A stretch of DNA of 64,000 bases from Pseudanabaena frigida (GCA_003242085.1 QBML01000007.1:62001-126000); one strand, 5' to 3'. Positions 9,169 through 16,989 are shown, numbered from the stretch's first letter. The notes: generated from the letters alone by a model not told the origin. Program-made: numbers and translations.

Positions 9169-11457
9169 TTAGAGTTTGATGAGGGAGCGGAGAAAGCGCC
9201 AGAGGGGGAGTGCGCCTAGGTACGCGAGAAATAAGGGGAAGGCAAATAAGCCGATGCAGAAACATAGGGCGATTTGCCATTTACCGCGCTGGGCAAAGCG
9301 AATGAATAATATAAATCTCTTGGCATAGGATTCTGGAATTGGTATTTGAAGTTCTTGTAAGAGTTTATTAGCTCTATTCAAGGCGACAAATCCCTCCTTA
9401 AATTTACAAATATGATGATAAGCCTCTCCAAGGTTCATAAATGAAATTGCTTCACCATACTTGTCACCGATCGCTTGTTGAATTTCTAAGGATTGCTGGT
9501 AAAAGGTGATTGCTTGTTGGTAATGCCCTATGGAATTGTAAGCATTGCCTAAATTAGTGAGAGAACTTGCTTCACCGTTCCTGTCACCGATCGCTTGTTG
9601 GATTTCTAAGGATTGCTGGTAAAAGGCGATAACTTGTTTGTATTGACCTAGTAAAAAGTAAGCATTGCCCAAACCAATGAGAGAGCTTGCTTCACCATAC
9701 TTGTCACTGATCGCTTGTTGAATTTCTAAGGATTGCTGGTAAAAGGCGATCGCTTGTTGGTACTGCCCTATGAAATTGTAAGCATTGCCCAAATTAACGA
9801 GAGAACCTGATTTAACCTTCTTGTCACCGAGCGCCTGATCAATTTCTAAGGATTGCTTAAGAAAGGCAATCGCTTTTTGGTATTGCCCTAGCGAACTGTA
9901 AGTACTCCCCAAACCAATGAGAGAAATTGCTTCACCCTTCTTATCACCAATCGCTTGTTTAATTTCTAAGGATTGCCAATGAAAGGAGAGCGCTTGTTGG
10001 TAATTTCCTAGGGAATAGTAAGCATTGCCTAGAGAGTTTAAAGAAGTAGTGTATTCCCATTGTTGTATTTGCTCTAGTTGCCACCTACTGACTAGGCGCA
10101 TGTAAAGCTCAACTAGCTTTGCATAATATCCACACAAGGTTAGAAAACTATCAATGTCGTTTATATTTGCGCCATTACGAATTGTATAAAAAGCACTTTC
10201 ATATTCACCCAACTCACAATAGTGATGAAAAGTTTGGAGATAGGGATCGGTATCTTCGAGCGTGTCGTAACTCGGATCGAGTGTTGGTTTGCGATTTTTC
10301 CAATAATAGGAAATTGCTTTGCGATGAAATTTTGTTAAACTTTCGGCTTGTCGCTGTACTAATTCCTGAATTTGTGGTTGAAAGCGATAGCAACCAGATT
10401 CCGCCAACACAAAACCCCGTTTCTTCAACAACAGCAAATCCCGATCAGTCACCGCCTCATCCGCGATCATCGCCGCCGCCATCGTGCGATCAAAAGGTTT
10501 CGCAAACACACTCACCGCAATTAACAGACTTTGCAACCTCAATTCCAAACGCTCAAAACTTGCCTGAAAAACTGCCTCAGTTGTCACCCGTCCCAACCGA
10601 TGAGCGCCCTCAATTCCAAACAAATCTTCAGGCAAAAAGCGAACGTGCGGCTCCTCCTCATAATCATTGCAAAGCAACCCCACAATCAACATCAACGATA
10701 GCGGAATCCCACCCACCCGTTGCGCCACCGCCACCAACTCCGCCTCTGTCCCCAATATCCCAAAATCGCGCAACAACGCCGCCCCCTCAGCATCTTCCAA
10801 CCCATCGCGCAACTCATAGCGAAAAAAACGCAGCTTCGGCAAATTCGGCTCCTCGCGAGTCGCGATCAAAACCTTGCTACCCTCACCATCATTCGCCCAA
10901 TTCTCCAAAAACTCCCGCCACAACACTCTCTCCAAATTGCCATCGAGTAAACTTTCGAGGTTGTCCAACACCACCAAAAAGCTCTGACTCTGCAACACCG
11001 CCGCCAACTCATAGCCCAACTGTGCTTCAGGCAAATTATTCACATGTTCGAGGGATTTCTGCCCCAACTGAGCGATCGCCCTAGTCGCAAACTCCCGAAA
11101 GTCCCGCGATCGCTGACTCAAATCCGCCCAAAAACGCTTATCTTTGCTCCATCCACCAAACAACTTCGCTGCCAAGGTCGATTTGCCATAACCACCCAAC
11201 CCAACAATGCAAGCGATCGCCTTTTTCGGATCGGCAAGCGCAATATTGAGATCTGCGATCGCCTCTTTGCGCCCCTGCATATGCTTAAAAGACGCTGGGC
11301 AGTCATCTAGCGACACATTGCGATCGGTATGATTGGTAATATTAAGCGTGCCAACATTTTCGATATTGGCGATCGCCGTTACATGAGCATTGTCAAACGC
11401 ACGAACATCTTGATTTATATTTTTTTGTTTATTATGGGCATCTTGGAGATCGGTCAT
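9169..11457 (-). CDS. NLR-like STAND ATPase with TPR repeats (NB-ARC-TPR)
   Basis: The protein has 762 residues. Residues 10-40 form a short polar motif shared with the first gene of the same operon. Then comes an NB-ARC/STAND ATPase: Walker A GLGGYGKST (86-94), Walker B FLVVLDNLESLL, sensor KVLIATRE, and GGIPLSLMLI (GxP motif), with a winged-helix region after it. Residues ~470-690 hold about six 40-residue tetratricopeptide units (NLGNAY...YQQAIAFYQQSLEIQQAIGD). The last ~40 residues are hydrophobic (LCFCIGLFAFPLFLAYLGALP), likely a membrane anchor, unusual after TPRs. Such proteins sense a ligand through the repeats and trigger a partner effector. Its ATG overlaps the stop of the broken PIN toxin. 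Confidence 0.88.
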   Translation of the reverse strand: MTDLQDAHNKQKNINQDVRAFDNAHVTAIANIENVGTLNITNHTDRNVSLDDCPASFKHMQGRKEAIADLNIALADPKKAIACIVGLGGYGKSTLAAKLFGGWSKDKRFWADLSQRSRDFREFATRAIAQLGQKSLEHVNNLPEAQLGYELAAVLQSQSFLVVLDNLESLLDGNLERVLWREFLENWANDGEGSKVLIATREEPNLPKLRFFRYELRDGLEDAEGAALLRDFGILGTEAELVAVAQRVGGIPLSLMLIVGLLCNDYEEEPHVRFLPEDLFGIEGAHRLGRVTTEAVFQASFERLELRLQSLLIAVSVFAKPFDRTMAAAMIADEAVTDRDLLLLKKRGFVLAESGCYRFQPQIQELVQRQAESLTKFHRKAISYYWKNRKPTLDPSYDTLEDTDPYLQTFHHYCELGEYESAFYTIRNGANINDIDSFLTLCGYYAKLVELYMRLVSRWQLEQIQQWEYTTSLNSLGNAYYSLGNYQQALSFHWQSLEIKQAIGDKKGEAISLIGLGSTYSSLGQYQKAIAFLKQSLEIDQALGDKKVKSGSLVNLGNAYNFIGQYQQAIAFYQQSLEIQQAISDKYGEASSLIGLGNAYFLLGQYKQVIAFYQQSLEIQQAIGDRNGEASSLTNLGNAYNSIGHYQQAITFYQQSLEIQQAIGDKYGEAISFMNLGEAYHHICKFKEGFVALNRANKLLQELQIPIPESYAKRFILFIRFAQRGKWQIALCFCIGLFAFPLFLAYLGALPLWRFLRSLIKL

Positions 11458-11898
11458 AATATTTCTTTTTCATCAGATCTACTTAGACGAAAAACATCTA
11501 AAAAGTCATTGGGAGTCAGGATGGGAATACCTTCAAATTCTTCAAGCACCAACAAATCGAGATCGCCTGAAATAACCAACACAGCTTTAGCGGCGATCGC
11601 TGTTCCCAAAATCACTGCATCGTCAGGATCTCGTAAATTGGGAACATTAACCGAGACAGGTACACAAACTTCTCAAGACTTGACGCACGAGATGCATCAA
11701 GTCTTGAGAAGTTATGCCAAGCGATCGCATTTTCGACTGAAATTTTGTCCGCGCCAACACCTCTTCCAACTCACTCAAAATCGGCTCTGAGACAAAAACA
11801 GTTACTGTTCTAGATCTCGCTAAACCAATGATTTGTTTAGGAACACCTTGCCATAACAAACCAGAAATCCAGACATTAACATCTAAAACTAGCCTCAT
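11454..11898 (-). pseudogene. PIN-domain toxin, frameshifted
   Basis: The first 77 or so residues read as a VapC/PIN_3 toxin (MRLVLDVNVWISGLLWQG, VFVSEPILSELEEVL, GITSQDLMHLVRQVL), then the frame closes after 83 residues. In the next frame the match continues without a break: VCVPVSVNVPNLRDPDDA, AAKAVLVISGDLDLLVL and IPILTPNDFLDVF, ending in TGA at 11454. One extra base near 11665-11668 explains it. The break lies at the outer edge of a perfect 17-bp inverted repeat. The start overlaps the antitoxin end and the original stop overlaps the NLR start (ATGA), so the gene was an integral part of this operon. It could be a recent null mutation, or a sequencing error. Confidence 0.85.
11667..11713. 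repeat. 17-bp inverted repeat inside the broken PIN gene
   Basis: Arms 11667-11683 and 11697-11713 are perfectly complementary (AACTTCTCAAGACTTGA and its complement) around a 13-base loop. The frameshift that breaks the PIN gene lies at the left edge of this palindrome, which would be expected if a template switch perfected an imperfect palindrome and added a base. Confidence 0.9.
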
Positions 11899-12296
11899 GC
11901 AATTTCAGCCCTGCGAGACTTTCTTACCTCTTTAACAATTTCACTAATTTCTTGCAACGATGGTTGTGCTGGATCTTCTCCTGCTGTCTCAATCCTTTGA
12001 GACAACTCTTCCCAAGTCAAGGCATTTGGGTTGATTTTTTTGAAGACGATCTCATTGTTTGTTACCGAAACTTCATACCTATCTGAAGCCTCTAATTCAG
12101 CTTGCAATTTTTGGATCTCTTCAGCATTAGCGGCAAATGTTAGACTTTTTTCTTCAGCCACAGTAGCCAGATAATTTTGATAGATCTCCTCACGCCGACG
12201 CTCAATTTGACGATTACGAATAATTTGTAATAACAGTTCTTGTTGATCTATCGGTAACTGTTCAACAACCTCAATTGCTGCTGCAAGTGTAACCAT
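11895..12296 (-). CDS. Antitoxin-like protein paired with PIN toxin
   Basis: The 133-residue protein (MVTLAAAIEVVEQLPIDQQ...) is a helical, charged protein of the kind that precedes PIN toxins in cyanobacteria: an N-terminal EVVEQLPIDQQELLLQIIRNR helix, a coiled central part, and a C-terminal stretch rich in Glu/Arg (EISEIVKEVRKSRRAEIA). The start at 12296 is chosen because GGAG stands nine bases before it; an in-frame GTG at 12311 is possible. Its stop overlaps the toxin ATG by four bases. It is intact although its toxin is frameshifted. Confidence 0.7.
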   Translation of the reverse strand: MVTLAAAIEVVEQLPIDQQELLLQIIRNRQIERRREEIYQNYLATVAEEKSLTFAANAEEIQKLQAELEASDRYEVSVTNNEIVFKKINPNALTWEELSQRIETAGEDPAQPSLQEISEIVKEVRKSRRAEIA

Positions 12297-12360
12297 TTCA
12301 AAACACTCCACTTGATGCTTATGTTAATTTAAGACGAAAATTGATAGTTACAAATTTTCC

Positions 12361-12750
12361 TTACAAATTAATCGTATTGGCATTTTCTACATTAGCGATC
12401 GCCTTTACCGTCGCACTATCACGCGCATCAATATTCTGGGTTACATTCTTTTGATTGCCCATATTAATCTGCTGCTGGATTTGCTGCACATCCGCCATCA
12501 ACTCATTCCAAAAATCCGACTTTCGCACCCGTTCCATATCCAAAAATGGAGAAACATTTGCCAACTCAGACTCAGACTTACTAGCTTCTGCCGATTCTAA
12601 AGCTTTCAGCACCTCAGGCTCACCCGCAAACTTTGCCTTCAGTTTTGCCCAAGCCTTTTTCGCTAGATCTATACCACCCTTAGCTAATTCACCAGCACCC
12701 GCCTTAATTGCCGCCTCAAAAAGAAACTTGAGAATTTCAGCACCAGTCAT
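12361..12750 (-). CDS. Small helical protein sharing a C-terminal motif with the NLR-like ATPase
   Basis: The 129-residue protein has an alpha-helical N-terminal part: an amphipathic/hydrophobic first helix (AEILKFLFEAAIKAGAGEL), a Lys/Ala-rich helix, and a polar helix ending in MADVQQIQQQI. Its last 31 residues (99-129) match residues 10-40 of the NLR-like protein of the same operon, with 16 identities, including the core AIAN(V/I)EN. Helical effector plus a short motif repeated at the N terminus of an NLR is the arrangement described for bacterial amyloid-signalling (Bell/BASS) pairs. A ribosome binding site AAGGAAG stands before the ATG. No family name can be given with certainty; a role as effector or adaptor is inferred. 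Confidence 0.7.
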   Translation of the reverse strand: MTGAEILKFLFEAAIKAGAGELAKGGIDLAKKAWAKLKAKFAGEPEVLKALESAEASKSESELANVSPFLDMERVRKSDFWNELMADVQQIQQQINMGNQKNVTQNIDARDSATVKAIANVENANTINL

Positions 12751-12840
12751 AAAACTTCCTTATTTTTAGGTTTATTCTCCCTAAAATGTTATCTCATTTT
12801 CAATTGTGATTTGTCTTAATACATTTATATCAAAGACAAA

Positions 12841-12926
12841 TCAAAACCCAAATAAAGAAGATCCGCGCTTTGCACCATTCTTCTTTATTTAGGTTTTATG
12901 TCCTAATCTAAACTTACATTGCTATA
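12841..12926. repeat. Tailed hairpin element, copy 1
   Basis: A hairpin (arms 12844-12862 and about 12878-12896, with one mismatch) is followed by the tail TTATGTCCTAA...CATTGCTATA (12896-12926). The same tail follows hairpins at 17147-17176, 63726-63757 and, inverted, 25901-25934. The stems of the four copies differ in sequence. It lies between the start of the NLR operon and the DUF2839 gene, so it does not act as a simple terminator here. Confidence 0.75.
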
Positions 12927-12977
12927 AGAAACCTAACTGATATCATGGGATGAATTGTGAGTTTAGGAGCAAAATTT

Positions 12978-13196
12978 ATGGGTGAGTCAAAACGCCGTAA
13001 GCAAGTATTGGGTGAAGATTATGGCAAAACTGAGCCGATCGCCTCTTGGATACCTTTTTTGACCAAGGACAAAGCCGAAACATTCGTGAAAGTCTCTACC
13101 CAAGCTGCTTGGTATGGCATTGGCGCAATGGTAGTAATCTGGGTGACGATTCGGTTTATAGGCCCCGCCTTTGGCTGGTGGCATCTTGCTGATTGA
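12978..13196 (+). CDS. DUF2839 family membrane protein
   Basis: The 72-residue protein starts MGESKRRKQVLGEDYGK, the hallmark of DUF2839, and has one transmembrane helix (AAWYGIGAMVVIWVTIRFIGPAFGWW). The family is nearly restricted to cyanobacteria and plastid relatives and has no known function. ATG 12978 is chosen because AGGAGC lies seven to eight bases before it; a GTG upstream at 12957 would add seven residues outside the family. ispD begins four bases after the stop, so the two are probably co-transcribed. Confidence 0.9.
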   Translation: MGESKRRKQVLGEDYGKTEPIASWIPFLTKDKAETFVKVSTQAAWYGIGAMVVIWVTIRFIGPAFGWWHLAD

Positions 13197-13199
13197 CCT

Positions 13200-13883
13200 A
13201 TGACCTGTCATTTATTAATTCCTGCGGCGGGTAGCGGTAAACGCATGGGAGCAGATCGCAATAAGTTACTGCTGCCCTTAATCGAAAAACCAATTTTGCT
13301 ATGGACGCTCGAAGCAGCGATCGCATCAGAAGCGATCGCTTGGATTGGCGTAATAGGTCAACCCCATGACTATCCTGAGTTTCAAAAAATTTTCCATAGA
13401 CTCAATACCACTAAACCTATCCACCTAATTCAAGGTGGCACAACTCGTCAGGCTTCGGTATTTAATGGATTGAAATCTTTACCATCGAACGGCGATCGCG
13501 TGTTGATTCATGATGGTGCAAGATGTCTAGCAACGCCTCAACTCTTCGATCGCTGCGATAAAGCCTTGCAAACAATGCAAGGCTTTATCGCAGCAGTGCC
13601 AGTTAAGGACACCATTAAAATTGTCGATGGTCAAACAATTGTGGATACTCCTAATCGCGATCATCTCTGGGCGGCACAAACTCCCCAAGGATTTCAAGCA
13701 GATTTGCTCAAGAATGCACATCTTAAAGCTGTGGAACTTGGTTGGGAAGTAACCGATGATGCGGCACTATTTGAGAAGGTGGGATTGCCCGTACAGATTG
13801 TGATGGGTGAAGAAACTAATCTCAAAATTACAACTCCCCAAGATTTAGCGATCGCTGAATTCATTTTAAAGCAGCGAAATTGA
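13200..13883 (+). CDS. ispD: 2-C-methyl-D-erythritol 4-phosphate cytidylyltransferase
   Basis: The 227-residue protein has the nucleotidyltransferase start LLIPAAGSGKRMGADRNK (CTP-binding loop with key Lys/Arg), GGTTRQASVFNGL, the metal-binding VLIHDGARCLAT, and TDDAALFEKVG plus GEETNLKITTPQDLAIAE near the end, all diagnostic for IspD. It converts methylerythritol phosphate and CTP to CDP-methylerythritol, third step of the MEP route to isoprenoids (carotenoids, phytol, quinones) in the cytoplasm. A perfect 19-bp palindrome lies within the coding region at 13552-13594. A 15-bp hairpin follows the stop. Confidence 0.96.
   Translation: MTCHLLIPAAGSGKRMGADRNKLLLPLIEKPILLWTLEAAIASEAIAWIGVIGQPHDYPEFQKIFHRLNTTKPIHLIQGGTTRQASVFNGLKSLPSNGDRVLIHDGARCLATPQLFDRCDKALQTMQGFIAAVPVKDTIKIVDGQTIVDTPNRDHLWAAQTPQGFQADLLKNAHLKAVELGWEVTDDAALFEKVGLPVQIVMGEETNLKITTPQDLAIAEFILKQRN
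13552..13594. repeat. 19-bp palindrome inside ispD coding sequence
   Basis: Arms 13552-13570 and 13576-13594 are perfectly complementary with the loop AACAA. The stretch encodes about DRCDKALQTMQGFIAA, between the metal-site loop and the conserved PVKDTIK strand. Such a long perfect hairpin within a conserved coding region is unexpected and resembles the intergenic hairpins of this window. Confidence 0.9.
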
Positions 13884-13884
13884 T

Positions 13885-13923
13885 AAAAAGAAGAGAGAAT
13901 ATTTCAATTTCTCTCTTCTTTTT
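13885..13923. terminator. Bidirectional terminator after ispD
   Basis: Arms 13885-13899 and 13909-13923 form a 15-bp stem with a nine-base loop, flanked by A- and T-tracts. It lies between the convergent ispD and SH3-domain genes and can serve both. Confidence 0.85.
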
Positions 13924-14302
13924 ATGGATAAGGACATCTTAACTTTAAGAAATCTTCCCTAATCCAACCCTTATAGGGACTTGCTCGAAATCTTGTCGTC
14001 AAATACCAAGTCTTCCCCTCACTATCTTTACGACTAAGCGGAGTTATAACGCCACTCTTGTCGCGATCGTCATTTGCCACAATCACTAGGTTTCCTACTG
14101 ATACAGTACCGATGACATTAAAAATCGTTCCTGCTCCAGAGCGGATATTAACTTGTGAACCAATGTCTTCACCGATAATATCAGCAACACAGCTTTTATC
14201 TGTAATCGATTGAGCGCTAGCACTAGCGGTAAGTTGTGGGGCTACGGAGCCTAGGGTTGCTATCCCTGCAAGAAGGAGAGCAAAAAAATTTGTAGGTTTC
14301 AT
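13922..14302 (-). CDS. Secreted SH3-domain protein
   Basis: The ~126-residue protein begins with a signal peptide (MKPTNFFALLLAGIATLGS, cleavage after ASASAQ) followed by a bacterial SH3-type domain with VNIRSGAGTIFNVIGTVSVGN and a closing GWIREDFLKLRC. Two cysteines, at the start and end of the mature part, may form a disulfide. SH3b domains of this type bind peptidoglycan or protein ligands in the periplasm. ATG 14302 is taken as the start since it begins directly with the signal peptide; ATG 14311 would add MSC. Confidence 0.8.
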   Translation of the reverse strand: MKPTNFFALLLAGIATLGSVAPQLTASASAQSITDKSCVADIIGEDIGSQVNIRSGAGTIFNVIGTVSVGNLVIVANDDRDKSGVITPLSRKDSEGKTWYLTTRFRASPYKGWIREDFLKLRCPYP

Positions 14303-14458
14303 ACATGACATCCCAAACTGATTTTTGAGATATTTAAGATCGGTGATGATTCAATCTGTCCATCTTAAATTCTAGAAATTAAGACTCCGTAATATCATGA
14401 GGAGTTCCACAACAAGTTTTGTCTCGATCGTTAATTGCTGTATGCAAAAGAATGAAAT

Positions 14459-14486
14459 GTAGGAGCAATTCATGAATTGCTCCTAC
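14459..14486. repeat. Perfect 28-bp palindrome
   Basis: GTAGGAGCAATTCA at 14459-14472 is followed at once by its exact complement (14473-14486), with no loop. It lies between the DUF6636-like gene and the SH3 gene, both on the minus strand, 46 bases after the stop of the former, and may be its terminator or a repeat. Confidence 0.85.
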
Positions 14487-14532
14487 GATGAGATATGGGT
14501 TTCAAGTCATTTTTGCGTAAGTTCTCTAATTG

Positions 14533-15225
14533 TTAGAAGGTTTGCCATTCTTCACGATTTAAGAAAAAACCTTGACCTTCAGCATTCGTACAGGTAAGTC
14601 CATCAGTGGCTGATTTACAAGTAAATCCAGACTTTGTCCATGTCTGTCCGTACTGAAGAATTGGATAATCTGGAGAATAAGCAGAATCTGAAGCGCAAAG
14701 AACCTGCACTTTTTTATTGCTAAGTAAGACTAGCCCGCCACCCCAATCAAACTCACAGGAAGGATTCTTCGGTCTTGGAGGCATTGGATTAAGACCACTA
14801 ACAATCTCACAGCGCAAAAAACCGTTATTCGAAGACGATCGCGATTGTGGTGAAGGCTCCCTTAAATTGCAATAAATGTTTTTACTCGGCATGATAAATC
14901 CATTACTTTTGGAAATATCGCTAGTATTTGATTTGGTGATTGATTTGCTTTCTGTCGTTACATTCGTGCTGATAGAGGTATCCCGAACTGTTTCTTTTGT
15001 GGTTAATTCTTCAGATTGATTTGAGACTTGAGCAATTTGTGCTGGAGTGGAGATACTCTTGGGGGTGGTACTGCTGGCTTCGGTTGTGCCTTGTGACTGA
15101 CTACAGGAAACAATAGTAGAGCTCAGGCAGAATAGAACAAGTTTCTTTAAATTTGAAAATGATGACAGTTTTAAGAGCGCAGCCAATAATACATATCTGA
15201 ATTTCATGAATTTCAGGTTTAGCAT
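14533..15225 (-). CDS. Exported protein with DUF6636-like C-terminal domain
   Basis: The ~230-residue protein has a hydrophobic N-terminal export signal ending near LSSTIVSCSQSQ (a possible lipoprotein Cys, although the lipobox is weak), a low-complexity Ser/Thr-rich linker (residues ~45-108), and a C-terminal domain reading FIMPSKNIYC, LRCEIVSG, CEFDWGGGLVLL, LQYGQTWTKSGFTC and LTCTNAEGQGFFLNREEW. Six conserved cysteines suggest three disulfides. This pattern matches DUF6636. Function is unknown; it is probably attached to a membrane or the cell surface. ATG 15207 is an alternative start. Confidence 0.7.
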   Translation of the reverse strand: MLNLKFMKFRYVLLAALLKLSSFSNLKKLVLFCLSSTIVSCSQSQGTTEASSTTPKSISTPAQIAQVSNQSEELTTKETVRDTSISTNVTTESKSITKSNTSDISKSNGFIMPSKNIYCNLREPSPQSRSSSNNGFLRCEIVSGLNPMPPRPKNPSCEFDWGGGLVLLSNKKVQVLCASDSAYSPDYPILQYGQTWTKSGFTCKSATDGLTCTNAEGQGFFLNREEWQTF

Positions 15226-15345
15226 AGAATTATTTATTGGTTTACAAGAATATTTAGCAAAAACATACCTGTATTTCCAAAAAATTCAGACTATATAATT
15301 GGCAAATAGTTTCGCTTACTTTAAATTTATTTTTATATTGTGTCC

Positions 15346-15798
15346 TTAAGATTTCAGGCTTCGTAATACAACCAACAGCTCGCTATCTTCGCGTTTGAAG
15401 ACTGGCAAAAATTCAATATGCTTGTAGCGGATGATGCCGTGAATATCGATGATGCAATAGGCTCGTTTACTACCAAACAAACTGGAAACTCCGTACTTTT
15501 TACAAACTTCTTGGTTACGATCGCTGAGCAAAGGAAACTGCAAACCTAACTTTTTGGAAAACGCAATATGTTTTTCGATTGGATCGGTGCTGATACCAAG
15601 AATTTCAGCCCCTGCTTCGCGAAATTTTGTCCAATCATCTGCGAAGCATTGCATTTCACTAGTACAAAGTGGAGAAAAGTCCCCAGGATAAAAGGCAAGT
15701 ACAACGTTTGTTTTACCCTCATAGCGACTGAGCGTAATATCACCGCGATCGCTAGGCAAAGTAAAATCTGGAGCTTTTTGACCAACTTCGACAGACAT
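15346..15798 (-). CDS. bcp: Peroxiredoxin, Bcp/AhpC-TSA type
   Basis: The 150-residue protein starts MSVEVGQKAPDFTLPSD and has the peroxidatic motif FYPGDFSPLCTSEM (PxxxxxC) and a catalytic Arg later in SKRAYCIIDIHG. It reduces hydrogen peroxide and organic peroxides in the cytosol. The usual Bcp resolving Cys five residues after the peroxidatic one is absent (Cys-TSEMQ-Cys is seven residues), so the redox partner mode is open. The start at 15798 is chosen over a 39-residue upstream extension that overlaps the divergent gene. It shares a 91-base intergenic region with the plus-strand gene at 15890. Confidence 0.88.
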   Translation of the reverse strand: MSVEVGQKAPDFTLPSDRGDITLSRYEGKTNVVLAFYPGDFSPLCTSEMQCFADDWTKFREAGAEILGISTDPIEKHIAFSKKLGLQFPLLSDRNQEVCKKYGVSSLFGSKRAYCIIDIHGIIRYKHIEFLPVFKREDSELLVVLRSLKS

Positions 15799-15889
15799 AG
15801 AATTTCCTAAATTACCTTTTGCTTTGGGATTTAGACTGGAGCAAAGTATTTGTTTCGCAGCCATCAACCATTTTATAGCAATCCCTACA

Positions 15890-16414
15890 ATGGAAAGTCC
15901 TAAAATTAATTGCACTAATCACTTATTAACGGTTGAGCTATCTAGTGAACTCTATGCGGCTTTACTCAAACAGGTCAAAATAACTGGCAAAACAGAAACT
16001 GAGTTAGTAGTTCAAGGTTTGCATCAGGTTTTAGATAAAGTTGACGTCAAAGATCTAGAACAAGAGCGCTTCACGTATTTAGAAGCTGCGTTAGAACAAA
16101 AACTTCGGAAATATGTGGAAAGCTTAGTTAGCGATCGCATTGCTGAATTAACATCACAGGCACTCAAGCCAAATACTGTCTCAAATGTATCCGCCAGCGA
16201 GCAACAATCGTTTGAACGAGTAATGCCAATTCCCACGATTAGACCATTGCAGGTTGGCGATCGCGTGCTTGTTCTCGAACCAGACAGTCCTTATTACATG
16301 GCAAAGTTATTAATAATAAAAACGAGCTTAATTCGCGCGACAGTAAAGACAGATACAGGCGAGAAAACATTTCTAAAACGAGATTTGCGATTCTTGGAAG
16401 CCCCTTCCGAATAA
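15890..16414 (+). CDS. Hypothetical protein, helical with C-terminal beta domain
   Basis: The ~174-residue protein is not recognised. It has an N-terminal part with a ribbon-helix-helix-like flavour (LTVELSSELYAALLKQVKITGKTETELVVQGL), a helical middle (LEAALEQKLRKYVESLVSDRI), and a C-terminal beta-rich piece (LQVGDRVLVLEPDSPYYMAKLLI...ATVKTDTGEKTFLKRDLRFLE) like a small SH3/KOW barrel. The start at 15890 (MESPKINC) avoids overlap with bcp. It could bind nucleic acid, but that is inference. Confidence 0.6.
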   Translation: MESPKINCTNHLLTVELSSELYAALLKQVKITGKTETELVVQGLHQVLDKVDVKDLEQERFTYLEAALEQKLRKYVESLVSDRIAELTSQALKPNTVSNVSASEQQSFERVMPIPTIRPLQVGDRVLVLEPDSPYYMAKLLIIKTSLIRATVKTDTGEKTFLKRDLRFLEAPSE

Positions 16415-16419
16415 TTCGA

Positions 16420-16989
16420 CTACTTTTTGGATTTAGGTAACATTTTGGGCGATCGCAAAACTTTTATGGCTGCTAGTCCTGTGATTGCACCATAGATTGC
16501 TCCCTGCAAAGCACTAGCCAAGGCTACCGAGTTTACTGTATAGCCCAGAAGTAATCCAAATGTGCTCAGCGATAAAGCGATCGGACTGGCGAACAGCCAC
16601 AATCCTCCCGCTCGAAAAGATTTAATTAATTGCCATTGGCAGATACCCACGATCGCTCCAATCACCGCAAAATCAATTAGTAAAATTGCTGCTAATGGTA
16701 GTTTTGCCTGCGATCGCACTGATAGCGATGGAATCGAGAATATAATCGACAATCCCAACAACCAACCAAAAAGAGTCAATGGCAACCACCAGCCCTCTTT
16801 GGTAAAGCGATCGCGCAAAACTACAGATTGGGCTAAGGATATGCCCACACTCTGTAGGATTTCGTTAAGGAAAATGCGCGATCGTACATCATACGGATCT
16901 TGCCAAACAAGTATCGGCAAAATCAAACTACCAATGATATTGGCAATCAGCCACAGCCACCAAAAGCTCCACCCCACTTTTTTTGACAT
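16420..16989 (-). CDS. Integral membrane protein
   Basis: The 189-residue protein has about five predicted membrane helices (WLIANIIGSLILPILVW; LPLTLFGWLLGLSIIFSI; LAAILLIDFAVIGAIVGICQW; LFASPIALSLSTFGLLLGY; ALQGAIYGAITGLAAI). The GW/QW-rich pattern recurs in the protein at 61961-62713, so the two may be distant relatives of a cyanobacterial membrane family of unknown function. It meets the preceding plus-strand gene tail to tail, five bases apart. Confidence 0.65.
   Translation of the reverse strand: MSKKVGWSFWWLWLIANIIGSLILPILVWQDPYDVRSRIFLNEILQSVGISLAQSVVLRDRFTKEGWWLPLTLFGWLLGLSIIFSIPSLSVRSQAKLPLAAILLIDFAVIGAIVGICQWQLIKSFRAGGLWLFASPIALSLSTFGLLLGYTVNSVALASALQGAIYGAITGLAAIKVLRSPKMLPKSKK

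Noticed and set aside
9480-10060. Tandem DNA repeats on the minus strand
   Set aside because: They are the coding repeats for the TPR units of the NLR-like protein, also 120 bases long.
10119-11084. 321-codon plus-strand frame, Pro/Ser/Thr/His-rich
   Set aside because: It is antisense to the NB-ARC region of the NLR-like gene; its composition is what results from reading that strand, and it has no recognisable domain or ribosome binding site.
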